From Bacteroidota bacterium (lineage in GTDB: Bacteria; Bacteroidota; Bacteroidia; J057; JADKCL01), in contig JADKCL010000073.1 in assembly GCA_016718825.1 (NCBI GenBank), positions 124,001 through 188,000 on the forward strand: a stretch of 64,000 nt of DNA. The letters run 5' to 3'. Shown piece by piece: positions 1 to 9,294 of the stretch; position 1 is the first letter of the stretch; every line of letters starts with the position of its first letter. The translations under genes and the position numbers were made by a program. The notes beneath the pieces were generated by a model. It saw only the letters and a list, made by a program, of their open reading frames with translations, was not told the DNA's origin and ran no database searches.

Positions 1-2
1 AA

Positions 3-638
3 GACAGTCCGGCACCTGATATTCACGACATTCCAGCCTTCATTCAGCACCTTCTCCAAAGAATCGACTGGACACGGGATTTGCATTTCCAGACCCGCAC
101 CACAATTGATACCTTGGATTATTCGGGTTCGGGATTCAATGAAGGTTCCAAAGTGGTGATGGCTGCTGCCGGCGAACCGATTCGCAGTCTCGCCAAAGAA
201 TTGCCAGAATCCATGGCGACCTTGCCAAAAGGCTTCTCGAGGCCCAAAATCGCCCTTCCGGGGATCGTGGTGGTCAACTCGCCAGCCTTCAAGGATGTCT
301 CGACGGCGCAAGCCGATGCGGAAAGGCTATGTCGTTATCTGGAGAATGCAAATTGGCCGGATGCGCTCCCGATGGTCGTGATGGTCGATGATGCTGAATT
401 TGCTGCAGCCAAAATCAACAACTTCCTTTGGGTAACATTTACGCGTTCCAATCCTTCGCATGACATTTACGGGGCCCATAGTTCGACAGTCTTCAAGCAC
501 TGGGGCTGCAAGGGTCCATTGGTCATCGATGCACGGATCAAGCCGCACCATGCGCCACCGTTGGTCGAAGATCCAAAAGTCACAAAGCGCGTGGATGCCT
601 TGTTTGCCAGCGGAGGGATTCTCTCCAAATGGGGATAA
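3..638 (+). CDS. UbiD-family decarboxylase, C-terminal part (5' end outside window)
   Basis: The reading frame is open from base 3, so the gene begins upstream of the window; only about 211 C-terminal residues are visible. They contain FTRSNPSHDIYG and the block HWGCKGPLVIDARIKPHHAP, which match the C-terminal region of UbiD-type prenylated-FMN decarboxylases. In Bacteroidota the long UbiD homologue is usually annotated as a menaquinone-pathway decarboxylase acting on an aromatic carboxylate in the cytoplasm; which substrate applies here cannot be told from the tail alone. The internal TTG at 81 is not a credible start because the family is much longer. The gene converges on the adhesin-like gene on the other strand, with a shared hairpin terminator between them. 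Confidence 0.75.
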   Translation, partial: DSPAPDIHDIPAFIQHLLQRIDWTRDLHFQTRTTIDTLDYSGSGFNEGSKVVMAAAGEPIRSLAKELPESMATLPKGFSRPKIALPGIVVVNSPAFKDVSTAQADAERLCRYLENANWPDALPMVVMVDDAEFAAAKINNFLWVTFTRSNPSHDIYGAHSSTVFKHWGCKGPLVIDARIKPHHAPPLVEDPKVTKRVDALFASGGILSKWG

Positions 639-660
639 GACTTGTTTGCATACAGTTCAA

Positions 661-694
661 AAGAAAAGCCCGACTACGAAGCCGGGCTTTTCTT
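661..694. terminator. Bidirectional intrinsic terminator
   Basis: A perfect 12-bp stem (661-672 with 683-694) and a 10-base loop. The arms are A-rich on one side and T-rich on the other, so it can terminate transcripts from both the UbiD-type gene and the convergent T9SS gene. Confidence 0.8.
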
Positions 695-713
695 TGAATA
701 CAAAATTATCTGA

Positions 714-3700
714 TTAGCGTACCAAGGTCACGGGACCATTGTACTCTTTGTCAGCGATTTTCACCAAGTAAAAATAGACACCGTCGTTCGCATCTTGGTC
801 ATCCAAGGTTTTGCCATTCCAGCCCTGAACTTTGTTCAAGCTTTCATACACTTTCACACCCCAGCGGTCAAAAATTTGAACGGTAAAGGGCTGTGAACCT
901 GTATAATTCACTTGGAAGATGTCGTTGATGCCGTCATCGTTAGGACTAAACACGTTAGGAATGAACAGATCAGGGGTGACAATCATGTACGGGCCATGCA
1001 CCACTTCCGATACGCATCCTTCAGCGTTGGTAACCGTCAATGTCACCATGAATTCGCCAATTCCAGTGAAGGAATGGGTAGGGTTCAGCTCCTGAGAGGT
1101 GAATCCGTCGGAGAAATCCCAATTGTAGCTGACGCCATTTTGGGACTCGTTGATGAAATTGACTTGCGTATTGGGCAACGACAACTGAACGGGGCACCAT
1201 GGATCAGAGGTGAACGCGGCAACCGGAGGTTCGGCAACTACCACGTTGATCGTGCTGATGGAAGCTTCGCAACCACCTGGGGCTGCTGCGGTCAAGGTCA
1301 CATTGTAAGTGCCTGGAGCCTCATAGATGTGACTTGGGGTCGGAAGGTTACTCACTGGCGAACCGTCGCCAAAGTTCCATGTGTAGGCAACGGCGTTTCC
1401 GGTTGCCTGGGTGAAGCTCATCGCATGTGGTGCGCAACCATGATCGCGGGAGCTCAAGTAACCCATGTCAGGCATTGGCAGTACGCTGATCGTCACCGAT
1501 GCAGTGTCTGCGCATCCACCTACACTGCCGAAGACGGTGTAAGTGGTGGTGCTGCCCGGAGTTGCCACAACGACTTCTCCTGTCGTAGATGAAAGCCCGG
1601 TGCTAGGAGACCAATTGTAGGTGACACCCGTCAATGCTGACGTTACCGTCAATGTGGATGGGGTTCCATCACAAACCGTTGCGGTGTCTGCTTCGAGTTG
1701 CATTGCAATTTCAGGAATTACCGTCACAAAAACGGAGTCTTCGGTCCGGCAAAGGCCCGTGTAAACCGTCAGATGGTAATAGCCAGAGTTCAACGGATGC
1801 GCAATCGGATCCAAAATCGTCGTACTGCTCAAAGTGCCACCCGGTGTCCAGTCAAAGAAGATGTCATTGGGGCTGGCAGGATCGGTGGTTGTAAATGCAT
1901 AGCTGCCATTCAGTTGTGCTTCATTACCATAGCAAATCGTGATGTTGTCCCCTGCATCTGCGATCGGCGTCGAAAGTAAACTGACCAGAACGCTATCCAT
2001 TGGACTTTCGCAACCATAGTTGGTGATCGCTTGGACATAATAGGTGGTGGTCATGATCGGATTTACAGTTGGATCCTCAACCGTCTGGCTGGAGATATTG
2101 ACATCAGGCGTCCAGAGATAGCTGTATGTGGCAGTAGAGTCTCCACCTGCTTGCGCATCCAACATCACATCCTCTCCCAAACACATTTCCCTGTCAGGGC
2201 CTGCATCGACCGTCGGATTGGTGTGGACATTGACCACCACTTGATCTCCATAACTCGGGCAATTGTTGCTGAATACAACCAACGTATAGGTGGTTGTAAT
2301 CGGAGGTCCCGCCATTGGATTGGGATCCGTAACGGTAGAAAGCCCTGTGCCAGGTGACCATTCGTAGGAATAGGCAGGGCCCGCGCCAAAACCCATGCCT
2401 TCAAGCTCGACGGAATCACCCTCGCAGATGTCTCTGTCAGGACCGGCATCTGCCACTGGAATTGGATTCACATGAACGACAACCGTAGACAATGTATCGG
2501 TGGTGGTATAGTCACTTGTACATCCATTGCCAGCTGTCACGACAAGTGTATAAGCCGTGGTCGTATCAGGACGGGCGCATGGATTCATGATCGTCGTGCT
2601 GTTCAGTCCGGCAGCTTGGAACCAGTTAAATGTATAGGGACCGGTGGCACCAGAAATCGTCGGTGTCAAGATCTGGCAAGGAGCAGAATCCCCGCAGAGC
2701 CACAAATCAGGCCCAGCATCCACAATTGGCTTTGGAAGAACGGTCACCAAGAGAGAATCGATATTGCTCAAGCAACCATTGGTATCCGTGACTTGCACAT
2801 AATAATACTGTGTCGTCGTCGGATTGGCATTTGGGTTGGGCGAATTGATATTTGAAAGACCGCAGTTGCCAGAGGCACACCACCATGTGTACCAATAGCC
2901 CGGCGTGCCGCTTGCTGCAAATGCCTGAATGCCAGTGCCGCCTTCACCTTCGCAGAAGGAAACATCAGGGCCGACGGTGACCGTAGGTGGCGGAATATTT
3001 CCGACTGTCGTTGTATTGACGACGGAGCAGCCGTTTGCGTCCGTCACGGTCACGGTATAGGTTCCAGCATCCAAACCGGTTGCAAGCGAAGTGGTCTGCG
3101 CGTTCAAGTCGCTCCACAAATAGATATAACCTGGGGTACCGCCCGCAGCTGTGACGCCTGCCGTACCGTTTGGAATATTCAGCGCACAGGATGTTGGCGT
3201 ACTGGTGACGACAGCAGTCAATTGAGATGGCTGTGTGATCGTGGCCGAAGCAGTTGCTGTACAACCATTTGCATCCGTAGCGATCACCTGATAGGCGCCT
3301 GCCGAGAGGTTGAAAATATTGGGGCCAGACTGGTTAATCGGCTGCCATTGGTAGGTATAAGGTCCCGTTCCGCCGGAAGCATTCGCAGTTACACGTCCGT
3401 CGTTGCCGCCAAAGCAGCTCGCAGGGAATGCGCCAGCGATCACCGATACTTGTGATGGCTGCGAAACTTGCACCGTCGTGGAGGCTGTACATCCGGCACT
3501 GTCCACGATGCCAACCGAATACGTGCCCGCGGCGAGGTTGGTCGCCGTTGGCGTCGTCTGATTGTTGGCAGCACCGTTCCAGAAATAACTGTAAGGAGAC
3601 ATCCCGCCGGTGATATTCACCGTCGCTGAACCGTCGTTTCCGCCAAAACAGCTGGTAATCACAGAAGAGGTAGTCACGTTCATCGGTGGCCAAACCGTTA

Positions 3701-5399
3701 CAATCACCGTATCGATCGACGAACAACTTGTTTGGTTGTCTGTCGCCGTTTGGAGATAAGTATATGTCTGCGGAAGTAAGGTGGAATTCGTCAACGTCAC
3801 CGTCGTCTGCGAGGCGGTAGGATTGGACAAGCCGGTCGTCGGCGACCAAGAATAAGTGTAGTTGGAAACAGGCGTTCCTCCCAAAGAAGCCGAACCGCCG
3901 CTGCAGAAATCAACATCGGGACCGGCATCAGGGTAAACACCCACAAAAACAGATACTTGCCCGGTGTCTGCACCGTTGCAACCATTGGCATCTGTGATCG
4001 TCAAAATCCAATCGTAAGTGCCCGTCGCCGGATAGGTGTGGGTCACACAGGAGTCTTGTGCCTGCGGGTTATTGCCGATGTTTCCACCGCCAGTCCATGA
4101 AAACTGGAACGGGGCTATGCCCGTAAGTGAATCCGCGCATAACGTTACTGTCCCACAACCGTTGTTGAAAATATTGGCTGTGCCTTCAAGGTTGCCCACG
4201 ATGATTTGGACCGTGAACTGATTCGACCCAATGATCGGGCAGGCATCATCGGTGGTCGTCATCAAAAATGTATAAGTGCCCGTCGCTGTAGGTGTCCAGC
4301 AGAATACCGCTGTTGGCGGGTTGCCGGCCGTTCCGACAATCGTATCCGTTACACTAGGATTACCCAACTGCGTGAAGGTTGCACCGGGGATATTCATGCT
4401 CCACCAAGTCGTGACGACCTGCGTGTTGTTGGGGTCGGCAGTCTGCAAGTTGAAGCAGAGGTTGCTATTGACACATGTGGTGATCGTAAAGCCGTTGGCA
4501 GATCCGCCGCTGATGTTGGTCGGGTTGTTGACCGTCGGCAAATTGTTGGCCGGGCAATTCAAAACCGTCATTTGAATATCGCGGACAATCGTATTGATCA
4601 ACACGCCGTTGCGATATTCCTGCACGTAAACGCAAAACACACCCACGACCACGTTTCCTGGAGTCGGCGTCACAACGATGTCACCCGTGGCGGAGTTGAT
4701 CGTGATATTCCAAGATGGCCCGAGCGGTGCTGCAAGCGAATAACCGGGCGCGTAAGTGACTTGTGTGGTACCGGAGTTGTAGCACGGTCCTAGCGAATAA
4801 ACCAAGGAGTCGCCTTCTGGGTCAAATGCACCTTGGTTAAAGGTGTAGGGCTGTCCTGCGCAGATATAAGGAACAGGTGGATTGACAAATTGTGGCGAGC
4901 TATTGCAAGGAACAATGTTGGTATTGAGGGTAGTAGCATTTGTTGTGATACTCTGGCTGCCAGCATTGCTCAAGGAAGTAATGGCAGGGTTTCGGCAACA
5001 TCCCGACCACGAAATCGTGAAAATACAGTTGGGGACGTTGCAAATGTTATAGTCTCGAAACCAATAAAACTCCTGCACACCATTGATCGTAGCGCCAGGT
5101 GTGGTGCAGCGCGTGCTCGCACCGGGGCACAACGGAGTCACCTCCTGTGTTGCCTGTGGGGACCAGCCCGTTACTGGGGACGGTTGCCCGCAACCCGGTG
5201 TCTGGGACGTGAAAGTGATTGCATTGGAAATCGAATTGGAGCCGGTGCAGTCCCGGTAGGCACGCAAGTGTACTCGTATGGTACATGCGTTGATACATTC
5301 GTAAGTCAAGTCAACTCCCATTTGGTGGGATGCTTTGACTGAATGAAAAGAGACAAGGAACGAAAAGAGCAACGCTGACAGATAGACCAGTCTTTTCAT
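714..5399 (-). CDS. Giant secreted protein with SprB-type and PKD repeats and type B T9SS sorting domain
   Basis: The product has 1561 residues if started at the ATG giving MKRLVYLSALL, which begins a normal signal peptide; another ATG six codons upstream (5417) is possible. Residues after the signal form an N-terminal domain rich in Cys and Asn. Three consecutive modules of about 75 residues (each with CFGGNDG-like starts and GGTGPYTYQW-like centres) resemble SprB repeats. Next come five or six modules of 90-100 residues that begin with DAGPD and a conserved Cys. Two PKD domains (WNFGDGSP, WDFSDGFT) follow. The last 85 residues (FIPNVFSPNDDGINDIF, FDRWGVKVYES, GVYFYLVKI) are the gliding-motility-associated C-terminal domain, the type B T9SS signal. 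It is expected to be exported and attached to, or released from, the cell surface as an adhesin or motility protein. Nothing adjacent suggests a specific ligand. Confidence 0.85.
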   Translation of the reverse strand: MKRLVYLSALLFSFLVSFHSVKASHQMGVDLTYECINACTIRVHLRAYRDCTGSNSISNAITFTSQTPGCGQPSPVTGWSPQATQEVTPLCPGASTRCTTPGATINGVQEFYWFRDYNICNVPNCIFTISWSGCCRNPAITSLSNAGSQSITTNATTLNTNIVPCNSSPQFVNPPVPYICAGQPYTFNQGAFDPEGDSLVYSLGPCYNSGTTQVTYAPGYSLAAPLGPSWNITINSATGDIVVTPTPGNVVVGVFCVYVQEYRNGVLINTIVRDIQMTVLNCPANNLPTVNNPTNISGGSANGFTITTCVNSNLCFNLQTADPNNTQVVTTWWSMNIPGATFTQLGNPSVTDTIVGTAGNPPTAVFCWTPTATGTYTFLMTTTDDACPIIGSNQFTVQIIVGNLEGTANIFNNGCGTVTLCADSLTGIAPFQFSWTGGGNIGNNPQAQDSCVTHTYPATGTYDWILTITDANGCNGADTGQVSVFVGVYPDAGPDVDFCSGGSASLGGTPVSNYTYSWSPTTGLSNPTASQTTVTLTNSTLLPQTYTYLQTATDNQTSCSSIDTVIVTVWPPMNVTTSSVITSCFGGNDGSATVNITGGMSPYSYFWNGAANNQTTPTATNLAAGTYSVGIVDSAGCTASTTVQVSQPSQVSVIAGAFPASCFGGNDGRVTANASGGTGPYTYQWQPINQSGPNIFNLSAGAYQVIATDANGCTATASATITQPSQLTAVVTSTPTSCALNIPNGTAGVTAAGGTPGYIYLWSDLNAQTTSLATGLDAGTYTVTVTDANGCSVVNTTTVGNIPPPTVTVGPDVSFCEGEGGTGIQAFAASGTPGYWYTWWCASGNCGLSNINSPNPNANPTTTQYYYVQVTDTNGCLSNIDSLLVTVLPKPIVDAGPDLWLCGDSAPCQILTPTISGATGPYTFNWFQAAGLNSTTIMNPCARPDTTTAYTLVVTAGNGCTSDYTTTDTLSTVVVHVNPIPVADAGPDRDICEGDSVELEGMGFGAGPAYSYEWSPGTGLSTVTDPNPMAGPPITTTYTLVVFSNNCPSYGDQVVVNVHTNPTVDAGPDREMCLGEDVMLDAQAGGDSTATYSYLWTPDVNISSQTVEDPTVNPIMTTTYYVQAITNYGCESPMDSVLVSLLSTPIADAGDNITICYGNEAQLNGSYAFTTTDPASPNDIFFDWTPGGTLSSTTILDPIAHPLNSGYYHLTVYTGLCRTEDSVFVTVIPEIAMQLEADTATVCDGTPSTLTVTSALTGVTYNWSPSTGLSSTTGEVVVATPGSTTTYTVFGSVGGCADTASVTISVLPMPDMGYLSSRDHGCAPHAMSFTQATGNAVAYTWNFGDGSPVSNLPTPSHIYEAPGTYNVTLTAAAPGGCEASISTINVVVAEPPVAAFTSDPWCPVQLSLPNTQVNFINESQNGVSYNWDFSDGFTSQELNPTHSFTGIGEFMVTLTVTNAEGCVSEVVHGPYMIVTPDLFIPNVFSPNDDGINDIFQVNYTGSQPFTVQIFDRWGVKVYESLNKVQGWNGKTLDDQDANDGVYFYLVKIADKEYNGPVTLVR

Positions 5400-5827
5400 A
5401 AGTGCTTTTTGAAGCATTTTTCTAGTGGTACAGGGTAAGAATTCAACCTTTGGAGTGCTAACGACACGAGATCATCGGACACTCCTCTAATTGTCCGGTT
5501 GGAAATTAGCTATTCCGTACTCATTTGACAAACCAGCCTACCTCAACTGCCATTTTACCCGCCTGAACGGTTATTTTTTATGCTAAAAGTCAGTCTTTCT
5601 AAATTCGTAGCGGGACGGTTCTCAACATCGAAATTTCCTGAAAATTGAATCTCAGATCATCCGATTCGTCCTATTTGATATACATGTCGACTGAATTGTG
5701 GATAGATCGCTTCCTTTCAGCATTCAGCAGGAAATATTTTACATAATTCCTTGTTTATCAATGATCCATGCAGAATAAAGTTCTTTGTTCACCAGAAATG
5801 AGGATTTCCCATTCGGACCAATAAGAA
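5400..5827. other. Intergenic region, no gene recognised
   Basis: This 428-base A+T-rich stretch separates the giant T9SS gene from the nuclease gene; both are on the minus strand. I found no credible ORF, no clear TAnnTTTG box on the minus strand and no strong hairpin. It presumably holds the promoter of the T9SS gene, but I cannot point to it. Confidence 0.4.
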
Positions 5828-7201
5828 TCACTGAAAAACGACCACCTTTTCGGCTTTTCCCTGTCGGAGGTAAAGGTTGATGATTTGCCTGACATCTTTG
5901 TTGTCTGGAAACTGCTGCACGCATGCCCGAAGTGACGCTACCTCACTCTCCACAAATTCAGATTCGACAAAACCGTAGCCTGCGTACCGACCGTTTTCCA
6001 CAAGCACCAAAGACCTTTCCGCTTCGTGCCGGCCTCGGTCAACGATCAGCATGTTTTCTCCAGAATACTTCAAGCGATCAACCACCATCTGCGCGCGCTC
6101 GTTGTAGGAATCCGGCTCCTCATGACCAATGCAAGCGCCTTTACATTTATGTATGGCAAATGAAAAACAGGGCCCCTTCACTTTCTGCAAGCCTAAATGC
6201 CGTTGACAAAGCTGCAACTCGTCCAACATCCGTTCCAAATAACCGCGTGCTTCTGCGACCGAAGAAAACGCGCTCACCGGCTCCTGCCCGCCCTTGCGGA
6301 TATGTTCCGTGCGAAAGGTCAGGTAACCTGCAGGATCCCTGTTGGCAAACAGCCCGACATTAAAGCGGGAACGCCTTTGTGCGCGGTTGAAAATCGGCTT
6401 GAATCGCTTGATTTCGTCGGATTCCTTCAGCAATGCCACCAATTCGCTGCCGGTCACCGCGTAGCGGATATGGGCGATTTGGGCCTTCATTTCAACAGCT
6501 TTGTTGTTGGTATTGTTGGCGAAATGATTCAAAACCCGGCTGCGTATGTCTACGCTTTTTCCAACGTAGATCAACTGATTGCGCTCGTCATAGAAGTAAT
6601 AAACGCCAGTCTCGTTGGGTAGCCGGTCGATTTGATCCTTTTTAAGGTTGGCATCGGGGTTCATCCTGCTCAATTGGGATGCCTCCGAAAGGTCGCGGGA
6701 TCGGCCCTTTGCCAACTCTTGAAGATGCTCAAACAGCAACACCGTCGATTGCGCATCCGCCAAGGCGCGATGAAAAGTCTTGACTTCCAATCCCAAAGAC
6801 TGACAAAGCGGTCCTAAACGGTAGGTCTTCTTTCCAGGAATCAAACTTCGGCTCATTTCCACTGTGCAAAGCACCTGCCGCTTGTAATCAAACCCCAATG
6901 ACTTGAATTCGTTGCGAATAAATCCGTAGTCGAATTTTGCATTGTGGGCCACCAAGGTGCAACCTTCGGTCATTTCCACGATCTTGCGGGCGATTTCGTA
7001 GAATTTCGGCGCGCCTGTAACAAGTTCGTTTGTGATGCCCGTAATCGATGAAATGCGGTAGGGAATGCGTTTTTCCGGATCGACCAAGGAGGAAAACTCT
7101 CCTACTACCTTGGTGCCATCATGAAGGAGAATGGCGATTTCCGTGACACGGTCACTTTGCGTATTGCCGCCCGTTGTCTCTATGTCGATAATGGCAAACA
7201 T
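5828..7201 (-). CDS. DEDDh exonuclease fused to GIY-YIG endonuclease with UvrC-type Cys cluster
   Basis: A protein of 457 residues. The N-terminus is a DnaQ-like 3'-5' exonuclease: FAIIDIETTGG (ExoI, D6 and E8), AHNAKFDYGFI (ExoII) and HRALADAQST (ExoIII, DEDDh type). The middle is a GIY-YIG nuclease domain (GVYYFYDERNQLIYVGKS). The C-terminal third has four cysteines in GPCFSFAIHKCKGAC and just before it, with spacing C-x12-C-x7-C-x3-C; this is very close to the UvrC iron-sulfur motif. The architecture resembles the Cho/UvrC-like nucleases annotated in Bacteroidota as 'exonuclease domain-containing', and a role in DNA repair or structure-specific incision is inferred. I chose the ATG at 7201 over an upstream in-frame TTG because a promoter-like TAATCTTG lies just upstream of the ATG. 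Confidence 0.8.
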   Translation of the reverse strand: MFAIIDIETTGGNTQSDRVTEIAILLHDGTKVVGEFSSLVDPEKRIPYRISSITGITNELVTGAPKFYEIARKIVEMTEGCTLVAHNAKFDYGFIRNEFKSLGFDYKRQVLCTVEMSRSLIPGKKTYRLGPLCQSLGLEVKTFHRALADAQSTVLLFEHLQELAKGRSRDLSEASQLSRMNPDANLKKDQIDRLPNETGVYYFYDERNQLIYVGKSVDIRSRVLNHFANNTNNKAVEMKAQIAHIRYAVTGSELVALLKESDEIKRFKPIFNRAQRRSRFNVGLFANRDPAGYLTFRTEHIRKGGQEPVSAFSSVAEARGYLERMLDELQLCQRHLGLQKVKGPCFSFAIHKCKGACIGHEEPDSYNERAQMVVDRLKYSGENMLIVDRGRHEAERSLVLVENGRYAGYGFVESEFVESEVASLRACVQQFPDNKDVRQIINLYLRQGKAEKVVVFQ

Positions 7202-7206
7202 CCCAA

Positions 7207-7214
7207 CAAGATTA
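7207..7214 (-). promoter_or_regulatory. Possible -7 box for the nuclease gene
   Basis: On the minus strand the sequence reads TAATCTTG, one base from the TAnnTTTG consensus, five bases before the ATG at 7201. It overlaps the alternative upstream TTG start and therefore argues against it. I did not find a convincing TTG at the expected upstream distance. Confidence 0.4.
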
Positions 7215-7275
7215 GCCAATATCTCTGGAAAGTGGAGAATGTTGCGTAAAAAATTGTTGCGGAACTTCCGCTTAT

Positions 7276-7683
7276 CTAGACCAAATCAGCGATACTGCGG
7301 TTTTCCAAAACACTGAGTGTGCTGTCACGCACCTCGATCATGACGCGCTTGAGCGAGCATGCTTCCTCCTCGGGGCAATCTGCACATCTTTCGTAATAGT
7401 TCAGGCTCACACAAGGAAGCATAGCGATCGGACCTTCGAGAATACGGTAAATTGCAGCTACGCTGATGGTTGCTGGGTCCCGCAACAAGTAGTATCCCCC
7501 ACCCTTCCCGAGCCGAGATCCCAGTAGACCCTGATTTTTGAGATCCAATAAAATTGCCTCCAAAAACTTCCGCGGGATGTTTTCATCCGACGCGATTTCT
7601 GAAATCACCACCTGTACACCTTGGCCCCTGCGGGCAAGATTGGCCATCGCTTTGAGTCCATATTTCGTCTTTTTCGAAATCAT
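7276..7683 (-). CDS. Rrf2-family transcriptional regulator with four-cysteine motif
   Basis: 135 residues, the normal Rrf2 length. The N-terminal winged helix-turn-helix (KKTKYGLKAMANLA, then IPRKFLEAILLDL and the wing GSRLGKGGGYYLL) is typical. The C-terminal half has Cys91, Cys100, Cys103 and Cys109, so an Fe-S or thiol sensor is possible, as in IscR/NsrR-type members; the ligand is inferred, not shown. It faces away from the sugar-kinase gene at 7816, and the 132-base divergent region could be its operator. Its own promoter abuts the ATG, so autoregulation by blocking the -7 region is easy to imagine. Confidence 0.85.
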   Translation of the reverse strand: MISKKTKYGLKAMANLARRGQGVQVVISEIASDENIPRKFLEAILLDLKNQGLLGSRLGKGGGYYLLRDPATISVAAIYRILEGPIAMLPCVSLNYYERCADCPEEEACSLKRVMIEVRDSTLSVLENRSIADLV

Positions 7684-7687
7684 TGAT

Positions 7688-7717
7688 CAAATTTAACCTC
7701 CACCGCTGATACATCAA
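7688..7717 (-). promoter_or_regulatory. Promoter of the Rrf2 gene, essentially leaderless
   Basis: The minus strand has TTG (7715-7717), a 19-base spacer and TAAATTTG (7688-7695), a perfect match to the Bacteroidota TTG/TAnnTTTG promoter. Only four bases separate the -7 box from the ATG, so the transcript should begin at or within a few bases of the start codon. Confidence 0.75.
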
Positions 7718-7815
7718 GGTTTTGAATGTCGTTTCGCAGTCGATCAACCACAAAGTTTTTCATTCCCGAAATTTCAAATTCACACCCATTGAAAAATCAT
7801 GCCTAAGTTTAGTCC

Positions 7816-9294
7816 ATGGAAAATGCAGCCGATTCGCAGCTACCTGCCCTGCAGGCCCTCAATGCGTTGTTTTCAGAATGGACGGGGCACTTGCCGATGC
7901 ATGTGCAGGCCATTCCGCTTGCAGGTTCAGACCGCCGCTATTACCGGCTCAGTGATGCCCAGCGATCTGCCATCGGCGTTTACAGCAAGGATTTGGCTGA
8001 AAACAAGGCCTTTCTGAGCTTTTCAAAGCATTTCAAGTTGGCAAAGGTCCCCGTTCCGGAGATTTATGCGCAAAATCTGGAAGGAACCACCTACTTGCAG
8101 CAGGACCTCGGCGACGTGAGCTTGCTGCAGAAATTGGACAGCCTCCGTCGGCATTCGGCGTCCGACGAATTCCCAATTGCCGCCATCCACCTGTACCAAA
8201 GATCACTCGAGGAACTCGCAAGGATGCAAATCATTGGAGGACAAGGGCTTGATTATTCGCTTTGTGTGCCACGGCAGGATTTTGACCTGCAGAGCATCCG
8301 CTGGGACCTGAGCTATTTCAAATACTACTTCCTGCGGGCCGTGAAGGTGCCCCATGATGAGCAGTCCTTGGAGGACGATTTTGACCGGCTTGCGCATTGG
8401 TTGCTGGAGACGGACTGCAGCCATTTTATGTTCCGGGATTTTCAGGCGCGGAACATTATGCTGCTCAATGAAGAACCCTATTTCATTGACTACCAAGGCG
8501 GACGACGTGGAGCGATGCAATATGACGTTGCGTCCCTGTTGTACCAAGCCAAGGCCGACCTTCCGGAAACGTTGCGGGAAAGTTTGTTGGATCATTATAT
8601 CGCTGCGGCGCAACAATACTCCAACATCGACCCCGTGCGCTTCAAAGCCCATTACCGCGGGTACGTCCTGATTCGCACCCTGCAAGTTTTGGGCTCCTAT
8701 GGCTTCCGCGGATTTTTTGAGCGGAGACCACACTTTTTGGACAGCATCCCCTACGCCTTGGACAATGTGCGCACCTTGTTGGCCTCCGATTCCCTGCCGA
8801 TTGCCTTACCGACGCTTTGGCAAGCCTTGCGCGATGCGGTAGCTTCGGATGTGCTCTTGGGAATCAGCAGGAAACCGACCACTGTCAAACCCTTGACCGT
8901 CAGGATCAAAAGCTTTTCCTACAAGGCGGGTTTACCGACGGATCCTAGCGAAAATGGCGGCGGCTTTGTATTTGACTGCCGGGCGGTGCACAATCCGGGC
9001 CGAATCGATGCCTACAAGTCCCTGACAGGCAGGGACAAACCTGTGATCGACTACTTGGAGGCGCTACCGGAGGCGCATGCCTTCTTCCGCGACGCGGCCG
9101 CGCTCGTGGAGGCGTCTGTGAGGCGTTACCTTGAGCGCGGATTTACAGATTTGATGGTTTCCTTCGGATGTACCGGCGGGCAACACCGTTCCGTTTATTT
9201 TGCAGACCGCCTCGCAAAGGAAATCGGCAGCCGATTCCCCGTTCAAATCGAGGTCGAACACGTGCAGCAGGAGAAAAAGCAATGGAAAAACTGA
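7816..9294 (+). CDS. AmgK-like sugar kinase fused to RapZ C-terminal domain
   Basis: 492 residues in two parts. Residues about 1-340 are an aminoglycoside-phosphotransferase-fold kinase resembling AmgK, the anomeric MurNAc/GlcNAc kinase of Pseudomonas cell-wall recycling. The catalytic loop reads FRDFQARN (Asp208, Asn213) and the metal-binding loop has IDYQGG (Asp225), followed by YDVASLLYQAK. Residues about 357-485 match the C-terminal domain of RapZ/YvcJ, including FDCRAVHNPGR and SFGCTGGQHRSVYFA (Cys452 region). In E. coli this RapZ domain binds glucosamine-6-phosphate. The stop overlaps the start of the MurU-like gene, so the two are an operon and probably act in sequence on an amino sugar. 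The N-terminal Walker-bearing half of RapZ is absent. TAAGTTTA lies four bases before the ATG but has no good upstream TTG. Confidence 0.85.
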   Translation: MENAADSQLPALQALNALFSEWTGHLPMHVQAIPLAGSDRRYYRLSDAQRSAIGVYSKDLAENKAFLSFSKHFKLAKVPVPEIYAQNLEGTTYLQQDLGDVSLLQKLDSLRRHSASDEFPIAAIHLYQRSLEELARMQIIGGQGLDYSLCVPRQDFDLQSIRWDLSYFKYYFLRAVKVPHDEQSLEDDFDRLAHWLLETDCSHFMFRDFQARNIMLLNEEPYFIDYQGGRRGAMQYDVASLLYQAKADLPETLRESLLDHYIAAAQQYSNIDPVRFKAHYRGYVLIRTLQVLGSYGFRGFFERRPHFLDSIPYALDNVRTLLASDSLPIALPTLWQALRDAVASDVLLGISRKPTTVKPLTVRIKSFSYKAGLPTDPSENGGGFVFDCRAVHNPGRIDAYKSLTGRDKPVIDYLEALPEAHAFFRDAAALVEASVRRYLERGFTDLMVSFGCTGGQHRSVYFADRLAKEIGSRFPVQIEVEHVQQEKKQWKN

